Source: Caprella mutica
Taxonomy: Eukaryota; Arthropoda; Malacostraca; Amphipoda; Caprellidae
Length of the DNA stretch: 64,000 nucleotides
Direction of reading: 5' to 3'
Assembly (NCBI GenBank): GCA_947561585.1
Contig: CANNZV010003171.1
Span: 24 to 64,023, forward strand
Shown: positions 10,129-19,569 of the stretch, one piece after another
Layout of the letters: each line of letters starts with the position of its first letter
How positions within the stretch are numbered: the stretch's first letter is position 1
The notes under the pieces: generated by a model
The model's database searches: none
The model's input: the letters and a program-made list of their open reading frames with translations, nothing else
Told to the model about the DNA's origin: nothing
Position numbers and translations under genes: made by a program

Positions 10129-11094
10129 AGTAAGACAGGGTAATTTGATACAAAATAAACTGGTAAACTGTTCTAATGGTCCGTCTGTTCTTTCTCGAAT
10201 GAGTTTCTTGCCATTTTATTGGCAACTCGGCAAGTTTAAAACTTAAATAAAACTGTTTTGAAACCCCTTTTTTCACCCTTTGAAAAAGATATTCTAGCAA
10301 AGTTGGTGGAATGTTATTCAGTTATTCCTACATTATCTTGTCATTAATTTTCAGTGGCTAAATTGGAAATATATGGGTGGATTTTTTTAGCTTTTGGAAA
10401 AATGCAGTGGGTTTAACTGTTTTAGTGTTGGATAAAACGGGATAATTTGATACAAATTGAGGTTTTTGCTTAATTATAAACTTATTAACAAATGTTTCAC
10501 AATTTTTATTTTTATTCATCACATTCAGCCTCTTGGCTATCGATTCATGTAATAATTTTAGTCAATATGTTATTCCATACATCCGTGGTGATAATTTGAA
10601 AAATAAAAATATTAAGTATGAAATTACCCTACCTTTGGGATAATTTGATACAACCTCATTGTTTAATTTTAAATGACACATAAGTTGTCAAAATATGTTA
10701 TATGAGATTCTTTAAAGGAGTCCTCAAACTGTTAATGATAGAACATAGAAATAATTGGATCAGAACAATGTATCAATTTTTTTTCAATATTTTCATTGTT
10801 TTTTCTCTGTCAGAGTCTTATGTTATAAAAAACACTATCATTTTGAGGAAATTTATTTAGCATTACAGCTTATAAATAAATAATGCTCTCAAGTGAATAC
10901 TTTCATATGGAACTGAGAAAAACAGAAGCAGTTTGTGCAGTCTGGGGTCACTTTCTAATACTCTCAAATGTCCTCTTTCATTTGATACCAATGAGGTAAC
11001 AATCAGACGATGGATGGTAACTTTTCGAAATTAGGTTCTTTAAAAAATAAAAATAAAGTCTTTTACCAAATTCTCCCATCTTACCCTACTCTAA
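10129..11094. mobile_element. Repeat-rich element with GTAAGACAGGGTAATTTGATA ends
   Basis: The left end AGTAAGACAGGGTAATTTGA and the right end (reverse complement GGGTAAGATGGGAGAATTTG) are alignable inverted termini. The word GGGATAATTTGATAC recurs inside, near 10,438 and 10,638. The 10,155-10,436 arm of the large inverted repeat is inserted near the left end, between near-identical AATTTGATACAAA words (about 10,142 and 10,444). It is non-coding, and the boundary is approximate. Confidence 0.5.
10155..10436 (+). repeat. Right arm of the 0.3-kb inverted repeat pair
   Basis: Reverse complement of 8,872-9,175: TTCTTTCTCGAATGAGTTTC, CTTGCCATTTTATTGGCAAC, then the A-type body TTCTAGCAAAGTTGGTGGAA and GTGGATTTTTTTAGCTTTTG. 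The copies are clearly diverged, with several indels. Confidence 0.75.
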
Positions 11095-11460
11095 AATAAT
11101 GTTTAAATTTCTTAATATAACCTATACTTAGACTATAAATAAATTTATAAGTAATGACTATTATAAGGAATTATCCACAATAATAATGTGCTACTTATGA
11201 GTAATGAAACTACCAAGCAAATGTCAAATAACACTTCACTAAGCACAGTGTCACAGTCTCACAGAGGACTGAAACATTAAATTTTTATTTAGGAGATTAA
11301 CACTTCTGGTTCTGTGTTCTGTCTCATGGATAAACTATTATATAAAAAATATATGGATATGTCACGCGCGTTTGAATGATCTGCGATATTGACCAATTTT
11401 GCTGCATAATCTATTGATCAATCATCAATAGTTTGCGCAGCGCAGCCATCAGTCGATAGT

Positions 11461-11745
11461 GCAACCACCCATATTTTAAAGTGTGGCAGGAAAGTCGCCA
11501 GTTTAGTGAGAAAATGGATCCAGGTCGCCACATTTAAGGAACTTTGAAGGAGAAATTTGGCTTCCTAGTGAAGATTTTACACTTGGAAACATCCTTATGC
11601 TTCATGCCTCATGCATGTATATCTCTTAGTATTTTAGGAGTGATTCACTAGTTATTTACAGGTTTTCCAACTTATATTACCCTTCAAAAGTTGTCAATAT
11701 ACTGCCGACTTTGTCCATACCATACTTTAAAACATGGGCAACCAT
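11461..11745. mobile_element. MITE family E, intact copy with 8-bp TSD
   Basis: The element is 11,469-11,737 (269 bp). It begins CCATATTTTAAAGTGTGGCA and ends CATACTTTAAAACATGG, giving an inverted terminus of about 14 bp. The flanks are GCAACCAC (11,461-11,468) and GCAACCAT (11,738-11,745), a TSD with one mismatch. Internal landmarks are AGTCGCCAGTTTAGTGAGAA and CTTCAAAAGTTGTCAATATA. The copy at 23,490-24,006 is inverted and interrupted. It is non-coding; the TSD length fits hAT-like transposition. Confidence 0.85.
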
Positions 11746-11889
11746 CAAGCATCAATCTATTTCTGCACGTTCGAATGATACAGATTATTTTAGTTTATGC
11801 ATTCAATTAATTGTTTTGTTTTAATCGGAAAAATACTTTTTTATTAATATTTAATATCATATCATCCAATTGTTGTGCATTTGAATGAT

Positions 11890-12310
11890 ATGGATTTTGT
11901 TAGTTGATTTGTCTCTTCAGCTCTCTCCAAAAATGACAAAATTTCTCTCCAAAAACCAGGACCAAAATCCAGTCTGCAACGTGTGTCGAATCTGTCACCA
12001 AGATTTCATATTTCAGGACAGTAAGTCTCCAAAAAATTTCAAATTTGTTCCAAAATGGCCAAATTTCTTCAATATGTCTCCAATAATAACATGTGAAAAG
12101 ATAATTGGTAGAATTTTTCCCCCTTTGAAAATAATATTCTGGCAAAGTCGGCAGTTTTTTAGCTAGTAATTATTCCTATCAGTATCATCCAATGTTAGTA
12201 GGTACCATTAATTTTTGGTGGATCAGCCAAATTACTGGAAATTTATGGTGGATTTTCTCAGGTTTTTGAAAAAGTCAGAAGGATTTTATGCACCAAATAC
12301 AGACTGTTAT
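11890..12310. repeat. Mosaic of inverted B, P and A repeat fragments
   Basis: The order is: an inverted B fragment (GTCTCTTCAGCTCTCTCCAA); a fragment beginning CCAGTCTGCAACGTGTGTCG, which recurs at 25,364 and 25,716 (family P); more B-like CCAAAATGGCCAAATTTC; then an inverted A copy from about 12,113 (CTTTGAAAATAATATTCTGG) to GCACCAAATACAGACTG at about 12,304. The ORFs on both strands here are shadows of the repeats. Confidence 0.65.
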
Positions 12311-12362
12311 TATTTTTTAATCTATTTAGTATGGCTGAGTACCGTCTTAGGCATCATATTTA

Positions 12363-12466
12363 CAAATTACCCAGACTGCAGGAACTGTTAAACTGTTCTC
12401 CAAAAAATCTTCTATTTTACACAGAAAATGTTAAAAAGTCCCATGTTTTGCAGACTGGCAAATTAC
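12363..12466. mobile_element. Short MITE family D with perfect 8-bp TSD
   Basis: The element is 12,371-12,458 (88 bp). It begins CCAGACTGCAGGAACTG and ends CATGTTTTGCAGACTGG. It is flanked on both sides by CAAATTAC (12,363-12,370 and 12,459-12,466). Longer relatives lie at 23,383-24,058 and about 25,790-26,012. It shares the CCAG[A/T]CTG terminus with families A and C. Confidence 0.85.
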
Positions 12467-12533
12467 AGTTGTTGCAGGAGTCTTCCAGTGGATTAAAAAA
12501 TTAAAATTTCATGAAAAATTTTATAGGGTCCCG

Positions 12534-13006
12534 GTCAAGCAGGTAAATTGCGGCCCACTAACTAACTACGGCCTCTGACAACAGAAATGTCATAGCTTCA
12601 AAACACTCGTTAAAAACATAAAGTAAGAAATTAGAGCCAGTCTGTATTTGGTGCACAAAATTCCACTGACTTTTTTAAAAAGCTGAAAAAATTCACCATA
12701 AACTTCCAGTAATTTTGGTAATCCACTAACATTTTGCCAATTTTTCCACCATAAATTAATGGCACCATAGGAATAATTAGCTAAAAATCCACCAACTTTG
12801 CCACAATATTATTTATAATGGAGAAAAATTCCACAGACAAGTCGGTGGAATTTACCATGAAATATAATCTGGAATTAGAGCATGCACTGTGCTTAATTTG
12901 ATAGCTATGCAATATTTTAATGTAATTTTGGTTCAGAATATTTTAGACTTTCTTGAGAGGGCCGCAATTGAAAATTAGAGGGCCGCAATTTATCTGCATG
13001 ACCCTA
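12534..13006 (-). mobile_element. MITE family F, copy interrupted by an A element
   Basis: Termini are TAGGGTC..AAGCAGGTAAATTGCGGCC on the left and GGCCGCAATTTATCTGCATG then ACCCTA on the right. It is the inverted counterpart of the uninterrupted copy at 22,334-22,568. The A element at 12,637-12,872 splits it. Shared internal words are ACGGCCTCTGACAACAG, GATAGCTATGCAATATT and TTCAGAATATTTTAGA. It is non-coding. Confidence 0.85.
12629..12880 (+). mobile_element. MITE family A, reference copy with perfect 8-bp TSD
   Basis: The element is 12,637-12,872 (236 bp). It begins CCAGTCTGTATTTGGTGCAC and ends ACCATGAAATATAATCTGG. It is flanked by AATTAGAG at 12,629-12,636 and 12,873-12,880. The uninterrupted F copy (22,334-22,568) supplies the empty site, where a single AATTATAA-like 8-mer precedes CATGCACT. 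Internal landmarks are CCACTAACATTTTGCC, CCACCAACTTTGCCACAATA and ACAAGTCGGTGGAATT. It is non-coding. Confidence 0.92.
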
Positions 13007-13239
13007 CAAGAGTGAAGGAAAATTATTATAAGTTAGATTTATACACAATTTAATTTTTATATTAACATTCAACTTCAAGTTATTTACAAAATTTAGTAAG
13101 AAATAACATTTTGTTCTATAGCACACCACAAGGAAAAGATTGTGTAAAAGAGGGAACTCTTTTACTATACTAATTTTCTATATTATAATGGTAATTTTCT
13201 ATATTCTGGTAATATTCAAAAATATTCTCTTCAGGGACT

Positions 13240-13559
13240 GAAACACAATTCTTCTTCTTCTTTAATGGCCAGACCTGCATCAGCAGCCAGCAAGGGGGAG
13301 GGGGGGGCCAGAGTTCGGGCATTGGATTTTTAGCGCCCCCCTAGAACCTAATTAACACCATTATCCCTTGTCTAATTCTCCAAACTTCTCACAGGTACCT
13401 CTTAACAATTCTTAAGTCTAAGGTGCCAAAACCTATAGCATCTTCCACACTACAAACCCCAAAGTTCCAAACCTATCTCTAGATTCTCCTAACCTACCAC
13501 ATGTTACCAAGAAATGGTCTAAACTTCCAGCACCCACCTGTCAACCTGATAAAGACCAC
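13240..13559. other. Moderately GC-richer unique-looking sequence
   Basis: Contains a G-run (AAGGGGGAGGGGGGGCC, about 13,293-13,309) and C-rich text. It continues beyond the foldback insertion at 13,569-13,947 and the element at 14,290-15,367. The minus strand has scattered open frames (for example codons 14,100-14,288 and 15,380-15,510) that hint at a decayed coding sequence broken by those insertions. No family was recognised. Confidence 0.3.
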
Positions 13560-13956
13560 ACAAACTATGGGTGTAGGTCACAAGCCCCCCCGGTCATGAG
13601 CCCCCCCCCCCCCCCCGGTCACGAGCCCACCTGTTTTTAAATCCTTATTTACCTATATTATTTAATCCTTATTGACACTTTTGTAGTTCATTACTGATTA
13701 GACATAATATATATGTCTATCGGGGGGCGTGCCGCCCCCCCAAACCCCCCTGCCAGGTCATTAAACAATCATGAAGTGTGCAGTTCAACAATCTAGCGGA
13801 TACAACAAACTACATTAGCAACTCTCAGTTATTTCTATTTAAGTAGTTCTTCATTTGTTTAACTAGGTAAATAAGGATTAAAAAACATGGAGGGGGGGCT
13901 TATGACCTAGGGGGGCTCATGACCGGGGGGGCTCTTGACCGTACCCCACAAACTAT
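13560..13956. mobile_element. G/C-tract foldback element with 9-bp TSD
   Basis: The element is 13,569-13,947 (379 bp). Its ends are GGGTGTAGGTCACAAGCCCC on the left and (reverse complement) GGGGTACGGTCAAGAGCCCC on the right. It is flanked by the perfect repeat ACAAACTAT (13,560-13,568 and 13,948-13,956). Long C and G homopolymer tracts (up to about 18 C near 13,600) are part of the inverted arms. The interior carries an H-family fragment (13,755-13,815). A 9-bp TSD with G-rich TIRs would fit Merlin or Mutator-like elements; this is inference. Confidence 0.75.
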
Positions 13957-14310
13957 CACCCCTTCCACACCCGTGACCCAACCTCCATCCCAACCTCAAG
14001 GTATTGCTCCTTGCCCTAAACAATAATACAGACTTCCAGGTATTGTCATAGCAGCCTCCGTTTCCAAATCTTTCTCTAACTCTATATGCAATAATGCATT
14101 TAGAGAGCTTTTTGACCTGACCTCCTCTCTCCATCTGAGTCTGACCATCTCAACAATTCACAACTCTCCACCACCCTGCCAATCTCCCCAAAATGAACAC
14201 CATCTAAATCATCCCAACCCCACCGGGCCCACCCCAGGCTCACCAAACACTGACCGATCCTCTTACTCCACCTAGTGCCTCTACCCACACGGTGTATAGA
14301 ATCACCGAAA

Positions 14311-14853
14311 CGGACCGACTAGTCTGTCTATGGTGCACAAAATTACACTGACATTTCCAAAAACACTGAAAATATCCACCATAAAATTTCATCAATTTTG
14401 CTGATCCACCAACATTTTCCCCATTTGGCCACTGAAAATTAATGGTAACATAGCCAGTCTGCAGAATATGGAACATTTTTCCAAGACTCTCTGTGGGAGT
14501 TTTTGATTGAATTTCAGAAATTGGAGATCTCTGCAGGAGATCTTGAATTAATTCCTATGTTACCATTAATTTAGCTGCGGGAGATATTGAATTAATTCCT
14601 ATGTTAGTAAATGTTACCATTAATTTAACTGAATCTGTTTAATTCTGAATCTGTTACAGAGATATGAGAGTCAGAGAGTAACTGTCTCTCAAATTAAAAT
14701 CTCTGCAGGAGAAAAGACACATTCTGCAGACTGGTACCATAGAAATAAATAATTAAAAATCCACCGACTTTGCTAGAATATTATTTTCAAAGGGCAAAAA
14801 ATTCCACCGACATGTCGGTGGAATTAACCACAAAATACAGAATGGCGAACCGA
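14311..14853 (+). mobile_element. MITE family A inserted in element K
   Basis: The element is 14,319-14,845. It begins CTAGTCTGTCTATGGTGCAC and ends ACCACAAAATACAGAATGG. The flanks CGGACCGA (14,311-14,318) and CGAACCGA (14,846-14,853) form a one-mismatch 8-bp TSD that lies within the left arm of K. It is itself interrupted by the C element at 14,454-14,734. Confidence 0.85.
14446..14742 (+). mobile_element. MITE family C nested in an A element
   Basis: The element is 14,454-14,734 (281 bp). It begins CCAGTCTGCAGAATATGGAA and ends GACACATTCTGCAGACTGG. The flanks TAACATAG (14,446-14,453) and TACCATAG (14,735-14,742) are a one-mismatch 8-bp TSD. Intact A copies have this word once at the same point. 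Inside, ATTAATTCCTATGTTACC recurs twice. A related copy lies at about 25,454-25,722. Confidence 0.88.
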
Positions 14854-15814
14854 ATCGGACTGATCAGTGATCGGGGACCAAAACCGTCACGGGCAAAACG
14901 GACCAATTGTGGTCGAAAACGGAACGAATGGGGACCAAGCCGGATTTAATAGGGCCGAAACGGAGCTAAGTAGTTCATAAAAAACACTTAAATAGTTAGA
15001 ACTATACATTAGAGAAAAATAATAATATTTAGAATGAGTTATTTAACTGATAATAGCTACCTACCTACATATGTTGAAAAAAAACAATAGCTAGCTACTT
15101 TGAATGCTTATAGGATATGAGCATTCAAAGTAGCTATTTTTTTTTTCAACATAAGTAGGTACTAGCTATTATCAGTTAAATTACTCATTCTAAATATTAA
15201 TATTTTTCTCCAATGTATTATGTATAGTACTAGTACTACTAACTATTTACCTAAGTGTGTTTTTATGAACTACTTAGCTCCGTTTCGGCCAGATTAGATC
15301 CGGCTTTGTCCCCAATCGATCCGTTTTGGTCCTCAATCGGTCCGTTTCGGTGATTCTATGTAGGTACCCTCTACCCACATTATTCTTAATGCGTTCAATA
15401 AATCTTCTACCTATACTATTTTCAATCATCATTTGTGTGTAGGATTCGAAAGTCTGGCAAATATGCTTCAAGGGGTAAAGTTCGCGATGTCCACAGCAGC
15501 TGTCCACCACAGAACAATGTCTACCACAGAACAGGCTACGATATTTACTAAACTAAAACATTTTATTCGTATGAAAAACTATTTACGATGCCGAATATTC
15601 ATGTTATTAGTAAATAATGTTTTAAATGCTCATATCGTTAACTTTTATTGTCACTAATTTCAATCAAGGTAAGAAAATTGATATTATTTATTTATTAAGT
15701 ATGTGGGAATCACCTAACCTAATAACATAATGCCTGAGATTAGAAATGATAGCCGAATTCATTGTACCTAGGTCGATAGGTAGGTAACACCATGGTATTG
15801 TCGGTGACAGGACA

Positions 15815-15960
15815 ATAACCCCCCGTGCAAAAAAACCCCCGCGGTCAAAAAACCCCCATGCAATATACCCCCCGGACAAAAATACCCCGTACAATAAACC
15901 CCCCGGACAAGAACCCCCCAAGCAAAACACCCCCGGTGCAAAAAAAACCCGGTCGATATA
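15815..15960. repeat. Degenerate C-run minisatellite
   Basis: Irregular repeats of about 13-17 bp of the form AAAAACCCCCGGTCAA or CAATATACCCCCCGGACAA. Two overlapping minus-strand ORFs with G/F-rich translations are artefacts of this repeat. Confidence 0.7.
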
Positions 15961-15989
15961 AATAGCATAATTCATTTTAATTAACTTTT

Positions 15990-16190
15990 TATTAATAAAA
16001 TTACTATATGCTATAATATAAAGAGATATAGTGCACCTAAGGTTAGGTTAGCGGTCCAATTGGGGGGGGGGGGGGGCTTGCCCTCCCCTGGCCAGGTTTG
16101 ATAGTGACAAAATGTATACTGTACTTATTTTTACTATAAAATAGGTAATTGGGTATACCTTATTTTGCAAAGAAAAATTGTCATATTTTC
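15990..16190 (+). repeat. Dispersed repeat family J, copy 1
   Basis: Matches 27,455-27,640 in inverted orientation: AAGAGATATAGTGCACCTAA, GGTTAGGTTAGCGG, a long G run (about 14 G), GTTTGATAGTGACAAAATGT and GGTATACCTTATTTTGCAAA. It is non-coding. Confidence 0.75.
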
Positions 16191-16864
16191 GAAGAAAATG
16201 TAATAATTATTGGTTCGCATTGAATGATGATGTATTTCTCGGCCTGTAAATTATACTACTTATTTCAGTTTCTAGAGCTTATGATTATTAGACTAAATGA
16301 ATTTTACTCATTATATAAGTTATTGGTACATTAACTGTATAGAAACACATTTAATTATTAACATGTGTTAATTTTTTTGTTATTATCAGACTGTTCAGTA
16401 CAATGTCACCGCTCCTTTTAAGCTCGCAGGATATATAACCCTTTTTTTCACAGGGGTTTATAGAGACTAGATATCTGTTGTCCCTGAAACAAATCTATCT
16501 AACCCTTATTTATAACTCGTAATCTAAGGTTCATACGTGGCTGCAAAACTGAAGTTCAACCACTCAGAGAAATTAGTTAGATAATGGATATATCTTAATT
16601 GGCTCAACTCAAAATGAAAATTTTAATAATATAACTTTCTGTAATGATTTAATCTCTGAGAATTTGATAGTGTTTTCGAAACAGAAGAGTATTGACAGAG
16701 ATAATGGTGATAAAAAAGTACATGGAAACTAGAGAGTAGCTTATTTCCTAAATTTACTAGTTTCATAATTTGAAAGGAAAACTTCACTCTTGGTTATAGA
16801 CATTTTTAATATGATTTTATTTGTAGTAGATGATAATTATAGGAAATTAGATTACGAGCACTCG

Positions 16865-17295
16865 GTAGAGCGCATTCCTTCATCGCCGATTATAAATGAT
16901 CTTGACCATCCAATAATCCTTGAGTTATAAATGATCTTGACCTCAGCCTTTTACCTGTTCGCTCCCAAAATCTAATAAACTGGAAACTGTATAATGACAA
17001 ATCGTTCCAACAAGTTTCATTCAATTTGATTGATCACTTTTTTTGAGTTATTGAGTTATAAATGAAATTGATATTGATCTTTGACCGGATCGCTCCCAAA
17101 ATTAACCAAATTGTTCCTGGATATTGAAGATACGCTCCGCCAAGTTTCATGCAATATGATTGAAAACTTTCTGAGTTATAAAATTTTGACATTGACCTTT
17201 GACCAGATCGCTCCCAAAATTCTACCAGATGGTTGCTAGGCATTGAACAATCATCCTACCAAATTTTAGTCAATTTGGTTTAATATTTTTTGAGT
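16865..17295 (+). repeat. Tandem 118-131-bp repeat, about three copies
   Basis: GCTCCCAAAA occurs at 16,961, 17,092 and 17,210, each time preceded by GAGTTATAAATGA..TTGACC and followed by a CCAAGTTTCAT-type segment. A partial fourth copy precedes it near 16,890. The ORF on the minus strand is an artefact of the repeat. Confidence 0.75.
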
Positions 17296-17324
17296 TGGCG
17301 AATGAAAATATCCAGGTTCTCTGT

Positions 17325-17685
17325 TAGTACATCGTCACAGTGACTCTTTAATCCGATAAATAAATGTCGTCTAATACAAATTATCCATTTCCTGTGAAGG
17401 TAATTAAAAAACTAATGTTGGTGAAATTAGTATCATCACAGAGCCTATATTTCTCTGATTATAAATCATCACATGTACAGTGACTCTTTTCTCTGATAGT
17501 ACAACTAAAAAATGTCTATTATAAATAAGATTGCTTAGTATTCAATACCATTAATATCTGTCAATCAATGTTAGATAAACATTATTCAGATTAAAACTTG
17601 CCTATAGTTTTCGTTGCTACATCACCGTAACTCTTTTCTGATAGTACATCATATTAGTGACATCTTTAATCCGATAGTACATAAT
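17325..17685 (+). repeat. Scattered relics of the 32-bp minisatellite
   Basis: Degenerate copies of the unit arrayed at 26,069: CATCGTCACAGTGACTCTTT (17,330), ACAGTGACTCTTTTCTCTGA (17,476), and CATCACCGTAACTCTTTTCT then GATAGTACATCAT (17,622). They are spaced irregularly and diverged. Confidence 0.65.
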
Positions 17686-17699
17686 GCAATGATTTTGAG

Positions 17700-19560
17700 A
17701 AAATAAATCATGGAATCTTGTACTGGACATAAATCCCAAAATGGCTCTAAGAATAACATTAGAAATTAAAATGAAAATTTGTAGTGGACAAGAGTCCACA
17801 ACAAATAGACAATAATAATATTTGATGTTCGAGTGGACTTTTGTACACAGTCCTTATATTAAACTTTATATTATTGAATATTCATTTCTGTATCATGCTC
17901 ACATATTTTAACAAGGCATTCATAGTACATGTTCGCACTTGTTTGCAATATTATAATATATATATATAGACACAATATATTAAGTACCTTAAGAGATTCA
18001 TGCTATTAAACCACAAAAGCATATAATTAAGTGGAATATTGTACTGCATGGACATATGTTGCCACAATGCAGGATATAATTATTCGTAAATATCTTGAAC
18101 TATCTTTTCATAGAATTTTGATTGTATTCCAATATTTAAGAACATATCTATTCAAACACCTTTAATAATTGTTACAGAAATGAACATAAAATATTCATAT
18201 ATTAGTATGTTAACCCATAGACGGCCTATATGAAAGTATTATAAATAGAAAAAAACATCAAAATATTAAACTAATATAGCAAATCTAGTTTTGAATAACA
18301 TAACAATATTCAGTTAAGATTTCAAGTAATTTCATCATAGAATAAAAAAAAGAAATGCTAAAAAACTGTTTTGAAACACTTTGGATGACATCAGATCACT
18401 TTCTGAAATCTATTATTTATGTCTTATTATTATTTAATAATAATAAGCCAATAACTTTTGTAGTTTTGAAAAGTCAGAAGAAATAATTTGTGTGATAATT
18501 TAGCTTCGAAATGACCGTACATATATTCAGAATATTGGATTAATCTGTTCAAACACTTGGAAAGAAGAAACTATACGTGAAGATCCCCCACTTATTTTGG
18601 AACTTTGTCTTTTGAAGTTTTGAATAGTAAGGAATATTGTCCAAGCTCAGTAAAGGAAACTTAGAAATGCAAATAACTAAATATATAACGAAAATTATAT
18701 CATTTCCTTTTGCACAATTGTTTATGAATATGTTATCTACAATCTTATCGATTTTTTTAAATATAAAACACACTGTTATACGAATTTTGAAAGTACTGGA
18801 TCAGAAGTTTTTGGAAATCCTTTCTATAAATTAGAATCTTTATTGAGAAAAAAATCTTAGGTACAAAAACAAAAGACAATATAAGTTTCAACAAACATAC
18901 AAATAAGATTCGTTTATCAAGTATAAAAAACTTTTCGGGCAATTAAAGGAATAATTCTAAATAAACATAGATCACAGAACCTGGAGATAACATATTGAAG
19001 TCGTACAGTTATGAGTTACTCTACTGCTATAATGAACAGAAATATTATAAATAATGGTTAAATAAATGTTTTTTAAAGGCTCTTTTAATTATAATAATGT
19101 TTGAACTAGATTTAATATTATTGGGTATAGAAGTTCAAATTATAGGTCCTATATAAGACATAGATCTCTGGCATTGAGACAGCCGCTGGAATGATGGTGA
19201 TGTCTCTATTACGAGTCAGAGTCGTGGTGATTAGAGAAAAATTACTATCTCCATGATACATTCCCAAACATGCATATGTTAATGATAAGCTTATAAATAT
19301 ATGTGACCTTTCAGATACTGGTTCTGTGAAAGAGGGGATTTGAATGAGCATGGTAGTCTGATGAAGTGGTGAGGCGGATTAATCTTTTTTTGTAATAATA
19401 TCAGAGGCTGAGATGTACATTGCACATCATCTGCCCCACCCCACAATGCAACACAATACAATAGATAGAAATATGCTAAATCATAATAGATATTGATTAA
19501 TATTTTAATGAGACGCGATTTCTAATTCTATTTAGGATTCCTACTGTTTTAGTTAATTTC
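17700..19560. other. AT-rich sequence, no supported gene
   Basis: Only short ORFs (up to 77 codons) without domains occur here. A short TA microsatellite lies near 17,957-17,970. The minus-strand ORF 19,118-19,351 has mixed composition, but no splice context or recognisable motif was seen. Confidence 0.4.
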
Positions 19561-19569
19561 CTGAAAGTA

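Larger units (their letters stand above)
14278..15379. mobile_element. Long-TIR foldback element K with 12-bp flanking repeat
   Basis: The element is 14,290-15,367. The outer ends read TATAGAATCACCGAAACGGA on the left and, inverted, TCCGTTTCGGTGATTCTATG on the right. After removal of the nested A element, the arms are inverted copies of roughly 240 bp meeting near 15,115: GGAGCTAAGTAGTTCATAAA on the left against TTTATGAACTACTTAGCTCC on the right. CCTCTACCCACA flanks both sides (14,278-14,289 and 15,368-15,379). Long TIRs plus a TSD of about 9-12 bp suggest a Mutator-like or foldback element; this assignment is inference. Confidence 0.8.
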
